Source: Diplosphaera chodatii (taxonomy: Eukaryota; Chlorophyta; Trebouxiophyceae; Prasiolales; Stichococcaceae). Taken from it: a stretch of 64,000 bases of DNA. The stretch spans positions 2,108,001 to 2,172,000 of the forward strand of contig JAALGY010000052.1 of assembly GCA_032358165.1 (NCBI GenBank), written 5' to 3'. Shown in pieces: positions 10,001-21,714 of the stretch (position 1 is its first letter; the number at the start of each line of letters is the position of its first letter). Below the pieces are notes generated by a model. The model did not search any database. It was not told the origin of the DNA and worked only from the letters and a program-made list of their open reading frames with translations. Both the position numbers and the translations under genes were made by a program.

Positions 10001-13000
10001 ACACCTTCAAGAACTTGCAAATGTGCAGCATACCTCACTGCATGTGCAGACATGCTGGTGTCACCTGACGATAGCCGCGAACTCCTGGTGCCACAACGTC
10101 AGCCCGCGCACGGCTGCGTAGTCCTGCACCGACTCAAAGCCGGACCGGAAGCGCGACAGCGCCGTCCCGAGCCGCTGCAGCTGCTGCTGCAGCTCGCCCC
10201 TGCTCCACCAACAAGTGGAGTCAACCGCCCAGCTCAGTTGCAATTTCCGTGTTATGCCGTCATGTCTGTGCATGTCCCAGTTCCCACACAGTTTGATCAC
10301 TCCAGATTCAACCAGCTGACAAAGCTCACACCTGCCAGGCACCTCCTGCGCAGCACCCGCCCCTCGGCCGCCAAAAACAGACAGCAGAGAAGACCCTGTT
10401 GCTTCCTGCTTCCCACTGCCACCCGGCACCGGCAGCGGCGGGCCGCGTTGTTGCGGAAACTGCAGCACTGAAGGCATCTCATTGGTTGCGGGATCAGAGG
10501 TGCCAACTCCAGGTGTGCAGAGGGCTGCTTTCACAACACTACCAAATTGCTTCAGTTTGGTGACAGAAAGCATGCCTGCGTGTGCGTGGCGACAGCAGCT
10601 GATATGCGGCGGACGATGCCAGCGCGTAGTCCGTCCTCTAGAAGTTGAACTGGATCGATCTCGATGACGCCCATGAACGTCCTGCAACACGCCGGCCACG
10701 TGTGCAAAGGATGTGCTGCAGGTGCAGGAGTTGGGTACGCCGGTATGATGCACCTGGCTATGCTCCAGTTGTTCCAACAGTATGAGGTTTCACGCTGCTA
10801 GTAGGAGGAAGGTCACTTCGCACCTTTCCATGGCAAGGATGCCCTGGGCCAGGGCAGCAATGCGCGCCGTGACCGCCGCAAACTCGGCGCGCCTGTCCAG
10901 CTGCGCATGCAGCTTGAGGTCGGCGGCGGGCAGGCGGCCCTGGGGCGGCGCCAGGCCGCCCCCCTGCAGCGCCACCACCCGGTCCACCAACTCCATCACT
11001 GTCGCCGGCACGACCTGCGGATGTACAGCACACAGCACTGAGGGTGTCCATGAAGTCTGGCGTATACAAGCGTTCAGCAGGCCCGAATCACAAGCGTCAC
11101 AAGCGCCATGTCGGCCTTGCACGACTTGCAAGTGATGAAGAGTCCGATGCACACCGATGCGATGCCATGGATCGATGCTCAGCTCTTACATCTGTCAGCG
11201 AATACTTGCGCAACACAGATGCTCCGCACCTCCAACACCTTCCGCACGTAGGCCAGCAGCGCGGAGGAGTAGTAGCGCTGCAGGGGGGCCACGGCGGCAT
11301 CGCCTGCCTGCGCCGCCCGCAGCAGCGGCAGCTCCAGCCCCGACCGCAGCTTCAGGAACACACACCGCAGCTTCAGCACCGCCCGCGGGTCGCTGCGCAC
11401 CTGTCGACATGTTCCACATTGGTTGAGTTGGTCTTCAACTGGCCACACTGCTCGTTGCTGTTTCTCACGCTGTCTGTTTCAGACCGAGATGCAGTGCTTG
11501 TGCCAAATTCCATGCTGAAGCCCTCGCGCCTGGGCCTGCAGCGCGGCGGTGTAGCGGTCCATCAGGCCCCAGGAGAAGGAGAAGTCCGACACCGCGCCCA
11601 GCGTTGCCAGCACCTCCTCCCTGCGATGAACATGCAGTCCCAACTGGACATGACTACCAGTGTCGCCTCAGCGTGTGACATGCTGGAATGACGATTAGGC
11701 ACTTAGTCAATGCCTTCTTACATCACAACTGGCCCAACACGAAGGAAACCATCTAGCCGTGTCACATTTGATGGAAGACCACCGTTGCCAATGCCGTGCC
11801 CAGAGCGTGGCACGCATCTGCTGAGCTGACGAATGTGGTTCAGATGGGAGCGTACCTGACATGGTCGATGCGGACCATGGTCGCCAGGCCCGCCCGGGCT
11901 GCCGCTAGGTGCTGCATTGCCTGCAGCAGCAGCATCCGGCAAAGTCAACAGTTGCAGTTCATGGCACCCTGCAGATGATCCGGTACAGCTGGAGACGCAG
12001 CACACATGATGCCAGCTCATTGGCAGGGGCTCAGGGTGCTGAGCACTACAAATCCGAAACGAAAGCCCGTCATGAGATGTGTGCCTGGGCGGAGGCCTCC
12101 ACGGCGTGGTGGCCCTCCGCCTCCTCCAGGGCCGCCGCCAGCGCCCGCACCCGCCGCCCCACATCCGGCGCCAGCGCCAGGTGCTCCACCTGCAGCGCTC
12201 GCCGCACGAGTGTGCTGATGATGAACCGAGGTACTGCAGGCCCCTTCACAGTGGGTGAGGGCTGGGAGCAGGGCGCATGCATACTGACCACAACCCTAAA
12301 GCCCGCAGCCTGATGCAGGATCAACTGTTGATTGGTCTCCAGATGTGGGCCATGCAGACAGCAAGTGGGTGGCGGGACAGCTCACATCAGGCATGTGTTT
12401 ACTCGCCTGGTCGGCGAGGTGGGCGAACCAGTGCGCCAGGCTGTCGTCGGCCAGGCGGCGGGACAGGGGCCCCGACGCGGAGTAGAACTCGGACACCTCG
12501 GTGAGCGTGTCGGCCACGCCGCCGCGGGCCTGCGCCCACCGCTCCTCCCGCGTGTCCAGCAGCCCGCCGTACACCCGCTTCACCTGCACACCAAGCCAAA
12601 GTGTTGACGAGGTGGGCGGCTGCACCGTTAAGGTTGAACACGAAGGCAAGGTTTCTTTGCAGCTGCAGCAGGATCGCAGCACAATAGAGCAACTCCAGAA
12701 GGCTCCAGATGCAGGACGGCGGCGGCAGCATGATGACGATTGGTGATGCTCACGCCGCGAGGGTGAAGGCATGTTGTGCAGCAGCACAGCCCAAGCATCA
12801 CCTCAAACTCCAGCAGCGCGGTGTCCATGACGAAGGACACGATGGCGGTGGCGGGCGGCAGCTTCTCGGCGACGGCGGCCGCCAGGCGCGGGTGCCGGCT
12901 GGTCGCGTGCAGCATCAGCCAGCGGGCTGCCACGTTGCAGCCGCGCAGGCAGTCCAGCACCTCCTCCGTGTTCTGCACCCATCATGTACATGGTCCTGAG

Positions 13001-15487
13001 CCCCACAGCTCTTTGGAACTGCCACCGCTTGCAGTCCTGGGCCTCGATGATCCTGTTGCTGGAGTTGGGAACCAGCCTGGTCTGTCAGTCAGCAGCATGA
13101 CAGCAGCGCAACATGTGCTTCGATGCCATCGCAAGACCATCGGCTCATTCATCACCTGCAGCACGTACTCCTCGCGGACGAGGCCCTCCACAAGGAGCCC
13201 GCCCAGCTGCTTCGACAGGCGTGGCAGCGCTGCCGCGTGGCTGGCTGCCAGCGCGGCGGCGGGGCCGGGGCTGGCGACGCTGCTGAGCGCCGTGCGGGCC
13301 GCCTGAATTAGGGAACACGCATGGTGATCTGGGCCAGTTGCTTTGCACTTAGTGGGTTTGCAGCCTGGGACTGCTTTATGACCAGTCAGATGGAGCGCAC
13401 ATGCCCAACCACAGGAAACTGTCGGGAGTGATGCCTCCATCTTACAACAGCGCACCTTGTAGTTTGCCCACTCCCATGCAAGGTCTGCTGAGGCGCCGGG
13501 AGCCCAGGCCACAACCCAGTTGTCCTGCCAGTACAGCATGCACACGGGTTGATGCGGCCTGCTCTCCTGCCTGGATTGCCACCGGAACATGCACTCGGAA
13601 AGCATGCATTCTCAACATAATTTGCTTTTCTTCGAAACGGCTGCCGTTGGGAGTCCGTATGCTCCTGACGTTGCTGATCAACCACAGCAACTGTCTGGCA
13701 CCCACCGGGAAGTGTTTGTCGACCAGCACGCGCATCAGCGCGCCGTCGCTGTGCAGCACCTCCGGCGCATAGACCAGCAGCACGTACAGCTGCCCCGCCT
13801 GCAGCATAGGGTAACGGCTGTGGGCAATTGCTGGCAGCAGCTGCTGATGAGGCTACATGCAGGCCATCAGTGCCGCCTATCGACTCCCAGCAAGGGGTTG
13901 GCTAGGATGTTCAAGTCTATCAACACTAGTCATTGCAGCACGATACTGGAGACCTCAGAGTGCACCTGCTGCGCCAGGGCGGTGGAGCGGTGCTCTGGCG
14001 ACGGGTAGTGCAGGATCTGCGCATACACGTCGTCTGACCGCAGCCGGCTCAGCAGCGGCCCAATGACATCCCGCGGCACCGGCAGCCGCGCCAGGAAGCT
14101 CTCAGGGTACCCTGCCAACATAGCAACAGCACCATGTTGCCCGTGTACGAGTCGGACCTGATCTTTGTGACAAGCAGCGTAATTTGCAGGCATCAGCTGC
14201 TTCTTGCACAGTGTGCCTCCACATGGGAGAGGGCAGCGGAGGCGTTTTCGATTGCACCTGAGGGCAGCCAGCGGGCTGTTGAGGTGAAGCCTGTGCCGGC
14301 ACACAGCGCAATCACCGAGTTAATGGATGGCCCCACTGCCTGCGCCAGCAAGCAGCTCCTCTGGTCGGGTCCAACATTTCACACAGCCAGGTCGGCCGCC
14401 ATGCATTGTTGATAAACACGCCGCATCCTTGACTTGACTCTTGTCCTCCGCCTCATGCAGCGGAGGCAGATCGGGCACATACACGAAGTGTGGCGGCCAA
14501 AGGACAGGTGGCTCCGTTATATAGCGAGGTGTTGGGCGGCACCTGGGCGCCGCCCCGGGCGCGGAAGTACGCGACCACGGAGCGCTCACGGGGCGGGCCC
14601 GGGATGCGGCGGTCCAGCAGCAGCAGCAGGCCGCCCAGCAGCGCCACCGCCTCCACCATCAGCTGCCGCCCCTCGGGACCCTGTGGTGGTATGCGGAGAC
14701 CACGAGTTGCGGGCAACCAAATGTTGAATTCGGTGCTGCAACACTTTGTTGTATGTGCAACATACCTCCAGTTTTGCTGCTTGCATCTGGGTTGCACATG
14801 TGTCCAGACTGTTCACAGGGCCATTGCGGCCGCACCAGCAGCATGGACTCGATGGTGGCCTGTATGTAGGCCCCCTGCCGCAGCTGCCTGAAGAATGCCG
14901 TCAGCTGCCCATGGTACGCCACGATGCGCTCGTACAGCCGGTACAGGGCCTCCAGGTGCGCCATGTGCTTCTGCAAACAGCCCGAGGCCGTGATCTCAGT
15001 AATGCTGACAAGGCTAACCCCATAAAGAATGCCAGGAGGTGCCGTTGCCATGCGAACTGCCGGTGGGTTGCACAAGCTGTGGTTGTATGCACACCTCGTA
15101 CGATAATTGCGATGCCCTCAGCAAGCATGAGCATGTACCTCTCTGAACTGGTCGTCCAGTGCCGTGAGCGCTGCAGAGGCCTCGATGCGGCGCTCCGCTG
15201 CGGCTGCATCCTTGAGGACGCCATTGCCATGTGCATCTCCTCACCAGAATGAGGAGCGCCTCCTTGGGTGCGCTGTTGACACTGTCGTACGAGGCCGCTG
15301 CTGCGGCGGCGGCGGAGCTGCGGCGGGCGGTGGAGGGGGCGCGGCTCGCTGTGGAGCTCCACAGCGAGCGCGGCGTCTCGAGGCTGGCAAATGACGCCAT
15401 TGCCGGTGGTTCTGCGGCGGCGCTGCTGGTGTGTACACGCCAGCCGTTCAGTGTCAACTGATCGAGGCTGTCGCACCGGCTGAGCAA
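7047..15487 (-). CDS. WASHC5: WASH complex subunit strumpellin
   Basis: Strumpellin is the large helical scaffold of the WASH complex, which activates Arp2/3 to build actin on endosomes. Exons follow the family in order: RQGAYIQATIESMLL (about 14900), VAYFRARGG, LLSRLRSDDVYAQILHYPSP and PEHRSTALAQQ (13966-14111), DNWVVAWAPGASADL (13456-13524), VLDCLRGCNVAARWLMLHAT (12803-12972), TLTEVSEFYSASGPLSRRL (12407-12583), VSDFSFSWGLMDRYTA, then ALLAYVRKVLE (11230-11400). Next come GVIEIDPVQLLEDGLR (about 10640), FESVQDYAAVRGLTLW (10065-10199), FLGRIASQLLRLSEPG (9458-9600) and APGLAAVDHLLGLRMQQ (9198-9248). The last three exons are 7601-7824, 7310-7417 and 7047-7169, ending HVPGLVLEAHHLAAL before a TAG. 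Many exon joins keep phase exactly. Two introns appear to use GC donors. The first roughly 60-80 residues do not align with animal strumpellin, so the start is provisional. The family call is near certain. Confidence 0.93.
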
Positions 15488-15988
15488 TCCGTCAGCATTT
15501 GATCAGTGACGGTTGACGATCAACGATCAGCATGCTGTCCCGCCGCAGCCTGCTGAATGGCGCCTGGCTGGTTTTGATATCAACGCTGGGACAATTGGTA
15601 AGCCGCGCGAGTACATGGTGCAGCTGTTCTGAAGCAAGCTGCTGTGGTCACAGCAGTCGTTCGTAGGCGCAACATGATGGCGAGGATTTGTGCTGAATGA
15701 TCCCAGCATCCCAACATGCACTGCGATATGATCGGACGCAATCAGTCCGGCCTTCTGCGTTGATGAAGCTAGTGTTCCGCAAGGGGAGTTGCCGAGGGCA
15801 TGTTTTGATGGATTACACACAGTTTGCAGGGTCTGTCAGTGCAGCATGCCGAAAGCAAAACATGCATGCCAAGTCCGAGAACTCGTTTCGTGTCATGATT
15901 TTCCTCCCTGCCACTTGCATTTCACAGCAGCAAAGTGCACTGTGCATGACCGATAAACACAGCAATGATCTGCCTGAACTAGGTAACA
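15488..15988. other. Intergenic between TPR-hydrolase 3' end and strumpellin 5' end
   Basis: No gene is supported. The missing strumpellin N-terminus may start here, but I could not find a matching frame. Confidence 0.35.
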
Positions 15989-18652
15989 TCAAGTGGCAAT
16001 CTCCACGATCTCCTCTCCTGACGCCGCTGCCGGCGGTGCTGCTGCCAGATGCCGAGCCCAGAACTGCATGCACACCCGTGCTTCAGCAGGACCGCCGATC
16101 ATCTGGTGGCCCTTCCCGCGGATGATCTCCAGCTGCGCCGGTGTGTCTGCATCGACATCATGTGCAGGTGGGGCAGGCTGCATCTCAATGACGGCACGGT
16201 GTTCATGTCGCATTTCAGCAACGACCATGAGCGGCGCGAGAGAAGCGCCTCGTGCATCCCAGCTCACAAACCTCGTTCATCTGCTGTGTTTCTCAGTTGC
16301 TGCGACTGAACAGCATACGAATGGCCACGCTGCATGAGCTCATTGCTGAACGTCTCAGCGAGACCCATGCAAGCTCACCGCAATGCCTGTTCAGCAGCTG
16401 CACCGCCAGCTTCACGTCTTTCAGCGGCACGCGGTCGTCCCTGGCCCCGTGCGTAAGCAGCACGGGTGTCGCCCTGCTGACGCCTGCAGTGATATTTGAG
16501 GGCCCGCGTCAACTGCTGCGCACTTGCGTGATCGGTCAGCAGACAGCCGAAAGCTCTGAGACCCAGGATGCAGGATCTCCATGTAGAGTCAGCAGAGGAG
16601 CGTGCAAAGCACCTTCTGGGCCGGTGTTCGGCGGCGCTTCTACCGACAGCCCCGGCGCATCCGGTTCCTCACGGGTGCCTGAGACGAAGGATGCTGAGAC
16701 GGCGACGCAGCTGCCCAACGCCTCCTCGCCACTGCGGTTGACAGAGTAGCGTCTGGCAGATGGGCATTGTGACGGGCAACAAGCATGCAGTACCTTGTGC
16801 CATGCTGTGCCACCCTGCTGATACAGGTTGATTGGCTATGCGGTTGTGGATGAATTGCTCACTATGAGCTGGCCGCAAGATGCAGCGCTATGGTGCCGCC
16901 CTGTGAGAAGCCGAGCAGGTGGATCCGCTGCCGTGGCCAGCCGCCACCCGCCGACAGCCGCTTCAGGGTGGCGTCCATGAGCCGGACAGTCTCCGCAGCG
17001 CTGCCTATGCGTTCTCTTGCAGCTGCTCGCGGCGGGTGACGCTGCAGATCAGCACCAGTTTGTGCTGCTCAGCACCGACCACACATGCATGTCTGCCCTC
17101 TATCACCAGTGATACAACAACATGCAGCACTGTGTGTGCTCACAGCCTCAGCTATGGCGTCTGCAGCTCAGAATGCAGGCTTAGCTGAAGCGTGCGCACC
17201 GGCAGCAGCTCCCCATCAGCATCGAATGCCTCGAACCAGGCGCGGCCAGGGACACCCGCCGGCAACGGCAGCGGGCCCGGCAGCGTGAGTGACGCGGTGC
17301 TTGGCAGCGACAGCTGCTGCGCCAGCTGTGCATACGGCTCTGCAGCATATCCATGTTGTCCTCATCAACATCATCTGACAAAGTGCGAGGCCTCCCAACA
17401 CAACATGAGGTATCACCATGCCCATGCAACCAGCTTGACCACATCATTGGGATGCGCGACAGAACGCGAAACTGGGGCAGCTCACCAGGGCTGTCCCCCA
17501 GGCCGTGCAGCAGGATCAGCAGGTTGTGGTCGCTGCCATCCGCAGAGTGCTGGAAGCGGTGCCCGGGCCGCAGCTCTGGCGGCAGGAGCGCCGCCACTGC
17601 CGCTGCATCCGCTGTCCTCCCTGTGCGACGCCCACCGCACAGCAGCTGACAGGAGCGCACTGCTGGTCAAATGCGTCTCAAACAGAACCACTTGCTGTGC
17701 GGCTGTGTCTCCTGGCAAGAAGATTTGGAGGCTGACGCTCACACCTGGTCACCTGATGGTGTTGTGGCTGTGAGGTTTCTGCCGCCCCGCGCAGCCTGAT
17801 CAACCGCCTGACGCACTGCTGCCCGCCCACCAGCCATAGGCGCACCTGTTTGCATCGGGCTGCCGCTGCCGCTGACTGCTGCTGGCTGCTGCCGCAAGCG
17901 CCGCAGCAGCTGCTCGGCGGCTCCGGCGTCCGCACTACCTGCCCCATGCCAACTAGTCTGGTGAGCGACCGTCTGACGGCTGATCCTGTTGTGACAGCTG
18001 TTTCAATGGTAAGCATTCTATATAACAAGGTAAGCATTGTTAGACTGTACTCTTGCTAGACTGCCCACCACCTACCTGCGCAGCCCACTGACTGTTGTGC
18101 GGCCGCAAGTGCGTCTGCTGTCCGACCCAGGGCCTCCAGTGCGGCCGCCTTGCGATACCAGCCCTTGTCCCACCTGCATGTTGGTACGTCAGGCAGCAGC
18201 GCATGTCAGGCAGTTCCAGTGAATGGCATTCGGCCATGTTATCATGCCACAGCCAATGATCCTGTGCCGACGTTGCAGTACCCATCGGAACCACACACAG
18301 CTGAATTGGTCATCAGGCGCTCACCTGGGCTGCAGCTGCAGTGCGGCCAATGCATCTGCCAGTGCACCTTGCGCGTCACCCAGCTTCAGTCGGGCTGCAG
18401 CCCTGCATGATTGAGGATTGCTCGTTCAGGTACATCAACGACATGGTACTGCCACCACCGCGTGTCCGTGTCGACATGCGCATGTGTACGAGGACAGGCG
18501 TTAGGCGCAGCATGGGATCAGGACCTGTTGCCGTGCAGAAGGTGTCTCGCGTCCCTTTCCACATCACTGTTGAGAGCATCTGTGTAGTGGTGCTCGGCGT
18601 CTGCATATCTGCCGGCCTTGAACGCTTTGTTGCCCAGCTCCCTGCTGGCCAT
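15989..18652 (-). CDS. TPR domain fused to acyl-protein-thioesterase-like alpha/beta hydrolase
   Basis: The start at 18652 (MASRELGNKAFKAGRY) opens a co-chaperone-type TPR domain: helices ADAEHHYTDAL, then HGNRAAARLKLGDAQGALAD and DKGWYRKAAALEALGRTADA. A linker exon (17846-17938) leads into a hydrolase of the phospholipase/carboxylesterase (thioesterase) family. Oxyanion and nucleophile motifs are LLILLHGLGDSPG (about 17500) and the nucleophile elbow GFSQGG (about 16900). The acid is in HGARDDRVP (about 16440) and the histidine in GKGHQMIGG (about 16100). Exons 18325-18402, 18076-18173, 17846-17938 and 17486-17620 join with exact codon phase through the TPR-hydrolase junction, so one transcript is likely. 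The enzyme class typically removes fatty acyl groups from proteins or lipids; the TPR part suggests partner-directed activity (inference). No targeting signal is evident. Confidence 0.8.
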
Positions 18653-19087
18653 CCAAGGGCTGATCAGCATCTGCTGGGTGTGATGCTGCGCACGTGCACT
18701 GATGTCGCACAGCCTTGAATGCTTGTTGGTGTACAATATCGCAGATATGTCAAACCAGAGGATATGGCTGCGTACCAAACAGACCACAGCCTGTGGATGT
18801 CTAGATGCGCCAGGCTGGACACATGTGGCAGCATGCATGACATACTGCGGAGTGCACAATCTCCATACATGTGCTTGTGCAGCGGCACAAGCCTCTCTGC
18901 AAAACGTGTGTTCTACGATCGCAACGGAAATAGTATCGAAGCTCGACCTGTTAGGGGTGTCTTGGCCGATAATGCCGGCGCTGACACTGCATGCAGACCT
19001 ACATTGCTGTTGGTGCGCCGTGACACCTGCTTGGGCTGGCGTACACTGTCTCAGCATGCTACCTGACGGTCGGCTGTGAGGCTCACG
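18653..19087. promoter_or_regulatory. Divergent intergenic region, TPR-hydrolase / DUF1802 gene
   Basis: About 435 bp separates the two divergent start codons and should hold both promoters. I see no clear TATA box or other defined element. Confidence 0.4.
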
Positions 19088-20619
19088 ATGGTGCCTGTGA
19101 CCACTCGCTGCTGCGCTGGCCAGCAGCTGGCGCGCGTCAGCTACGCAGGGCCAACACATTCCCAGGTCGCTGCACACGGCTTGGCAGCCCACCGACAACA
19201 AGCAGTCTGCGATGCTGGGCATCACCATCGGTTGCACCCGCGAGGCTACAGCAATGCAGTGCATGCGAAACGAAGGGCCGCCCATGCACAAGCTGCGCCG
19301 GATGCTGCAGCGGCAGTGCAGCAGCTGCAGCCCAGGCAGACAGAAGCCGCAACACAGCCGTCAAACCAGCACGGCGGAGTGCTCGCTCTGAAAGAGTGGG
19401 CCGTCACCTGCGCGGCTCTTGCCTGTGGCCAGCAGACGGTGCGCACATGCTCCGCCCGCACATCCTGCACAGAGCATGAGGGTGTGGGTCCTTGACTGTT
19501 CGGCTCACAGCATACAACAACATGCCGTCCAGTATGACTGATGGATACCTCCTTCAGGTGGTGCTGCGGGAGGGCGGCATCAGGGAGGCGGCATTTGTGC
19601 CGCTGGCCCGCTGCTTCCTGCTGTTCCCAACGTCCTTCCATTCCGGGGCGGACCTCGTCAAGCCGCGTGCAGCCGAGCAGTTTGCGCAGGTGACGCTCAG
19701 AAAGGAGGAGAAGCCTTTCTGATCCTGTTGTGTTCTGGACATCGCGTCATAATAGCAACAACGTCCTGCTCAAGATGTGCATGAATTGCTGCAACAGGTG
19801 CCATGTTCATGCTGAGCATCGTGAAAATTGCAGCTTCTCAGCAGACTGCGTTGCTCATGTTGCAGAAGCATTTTGGAAATGGGAACTGCTCGTGCTGCGC
19901 AGGAGCTCCGAGTCGAGCCTAAGGACCAGGAACTGCTCACAGTGGAGGTGGCTTCAGAAGTCACAGGGGCCTGGACTACAGCAGACCCCGCGGTGCTTGC
20001 AGCGCTCGACAGCTTCCATGTGTGGACGCCCGAGTACCTTGAAAAGCGGTGAGCGCCATCGGCACACCCTTGTGGCAAGGCTGTAGACTGTGGCATTGAC
20101 ATCAAATGGAGAATCGTCACCATGTGCATGCTTGATACACATGTGACTCCTGTCCATGAGGCAGTAGGACATTTGCATGGCAGCCCTGCCGCTATGCTGA
20201 GGCCACACACCGGCACAGCAGCCTATGTGCTGCTTATATGTGGCGACCACGCCTCAGGCTGTCACTGTCGTGATGCAGCTGTTTTCCTGCAGACTGCGGT
20301 GGCGTCAGAAGCAGCCGATCACAGTGCTGCGATGCGGCGGCTGCATGCGCCGCTGACGCTACTCAACAGCCCAGATATGTGGGGCTGCTTCAGCTGGGTC
20401 ACGTTGCCGGTGGAGCAGCATGCGCAAGGTGATGGCGGCAGCGGCAGCAGCAACAACAGCAGCAACATATACAACAGCGGCACAGCGGGCGTTAGCATGC
20501 TGCTGAGGGGTGCTGTGCCGGTGGTCGCCGATGAAGACTTCTCCCGGCAAGCACATAATTTGCGAGTGGCACTAAACGGCTTACACGGCGTACAAGAGCT
20601 GCGGATGCCACCACGCTAG
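19088..20619 (+). CDS. DUF1802 family protein
   Basis: The core DUF1802 signature is split over two exons. Exon 1 ends with VLALKEWAVTCAALACGQQT (to about 19437). Exon 2 (19558-19689) reads VVLREGGIREAAF, then CFLLFPTSFHSGADLVKP, which is the family's ALKEW...LLRKGGI...FLLFPT..H pattern. Exon 3 (from about 19834) contains ARAAQELRVEPKDQELL and AALDSFHVWTPEYLEKR. A final exon (about 20325-20619) reads APLTLLNSPDMWGC and a Gly/Ser/Asn low-complexity loop, ending at a TAG. Exon phases 1-2, 2-3 and 3-4 are compatible. DUF1802 proteins are mainly cyanobacterial and plant or algal, and their function is unknown. The long Gln/Ala-rich sequence before the domain makes the start (19088) tentative. Confidence 0.7.
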
Positions 20620-21600
20620 CTGTAGATCCTGCTTAGCGTTAGGTTCACGTCCGGTGACAGCAAGTCTGGTGTTGTTTGTGATGATGACTGGATGGCAATC
20701 GTGATCGATGATGCACAAGCAGAAGAGGGTTGAAGTGCGGATCAGTAGTAGGTGTCTAACTACTGTTCACATCTAGGTCGGTGGTTTACTTCAGGCTCAA
20801 GATATTAGTAATGATGAATTGAATGCATACTTTACATCGGCAGCATCAATCGCCTGCAGGCGCCCGCCTGCTGCTTCCAAAATGAGGGCGATGGCACCGG
20901 GTGGTGCCTGGATCGTTGGATGCGATGGCCAAGCAGCGTGTTTGGCGGCAAGGGTTGGGGTGGGGTGGCACCGCAGATTCCCACAAACACGTGGAGTTTT
21001 GGGCACTTGCAGGGAAAGGCCCGCGGCGGCTCTGCCAATAAGAAGACAGCAAAAAAATTGGCGTTTGCAAGGCGAAACGCGAGTTTGACCCCCTTTTGGT
21101 GGAGGGGCGCATGGAAAGGCAGTCTGATTGCATGGGTGTCATCAGTCAACAAAATTTGGCGTAATATTCTACACGGTGTACATTGTGGTAAGACTATCCA
21201 AGTTGTACAGAAGGGTACGGTAGAATTTGACCCGAATTGCACCGTGGTGCTTCTACGGTATGCAACGTTTCACCGCATTACAACAGTTTCATGATCTCAC
21301 TACGAGCACACTTTGTGCTGCAAGCGCGGTTTGCGACCAGCAGGCCGCTGATGTAAGAACACTGAAGAAAGGTATCGCGTTCAAGAAACCGACCGTATAA
21401 ATCTGACCATCCCTTTGAGGGGTCCATATTACAGTGGCGCGTGTGGTGGAAAAAGGTTATTGTAGTCCCCTCCTGATTCCCGGATCTCCGTACAGGTGGT
21501 ACAGACATCGAAGATTTGAGGTGCAACCCCAGCGACGGCCCGCAGACAAGCCCGCAAACGCCGGCAACAGTTACAAAGAACCAAACGTCACCCGTGTGGT
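20620..21600. other. Non-coding stretch before the permuted tRNA
   Basis: No gene is supported. Open frames on both strands lack coding character. A segment at about 21436-21465 resembles the flank of the tRNA 5' half at 21594-21615 (shared GTGTGGTGG followed by an A-rich run). Confidence 0.4.
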
Positions 21601-21603
21601 GGT

Positions 21604-21607
21604 AAAA
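21604..21607 (-). terminator. Oligo-T Pol III terminator of permuted tRNA-Cys
   Basis: A run of four T on the minus strand starts four bases after the end of the tRNA 5' half (AACG then TTTT). This is where a Pol III transcript covering both halves and the paired flank would stop. Confidence 0.65.
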
Positions 21608-21612
21608 CGTTT

Positions 21613-21714
21613 CTGCAGTCGACCGCTCTACCACTGAGCTAGCGCTCCGCGTTTGTAACGAGCCTATTCAGGCCGCATAGGAGCACACCGGGTTTGAACC
21701 AGTGACCTGTCGAT
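21613..21714 (-). tRNA. trnC-GCA: Permuted tRNA-Cys (anticodon GCA); 3' half precedes 5' half
   Basis: Reading the minus strand, the 3' half comes first (21714 to 21679): A38, anticodon-stem strand TCGAC, variable AGGTC, T arm ACTGG-TTCAAAC-CCGGT, acceptor GTGCTCC and discriminator T. A 30-nt spacer (21678-21649) follows. Then comes the 5' half (21648 to 21613): acceptor GGAGCGC, TA, D arm GCTC-AGTGGTA-GAGC, G, anticodon-stem GTCGA and loop CTGCAG. Joined in the usual order they give 72 nt. The acceptor pairs at all 7 positions (one G-T), and D, anticodon and T stems pair fully. The loop CTGCAGA carries GCA, and T73 is the known tRNA-Cys identity base. Flanks AACG (21611-21608) and CGTT (21724-21721) pair. 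With CTGC against GAAG (one G-A mismatch) they form a bulge-helix-bulge with 3-nt bulges AGA and TCA, cutting at 37/38. No CCA is encoded. Confidence 0.92.

Noticed and set aside
15014..15487. Minus frame MLSRCDSLDQL as the strumpellin N-terminus
   Set aside because: It does not align with the conserved N-terminal strumpellin segment. I kept its start only as a provisional outer limit of the gene.
21430..21480. A second permuted tRNA 5' half
   Set aside because: It shares the GTGTGGTGG flank with the real one but has no A box (TAGCTCAGTGG-like) or stem pairing.
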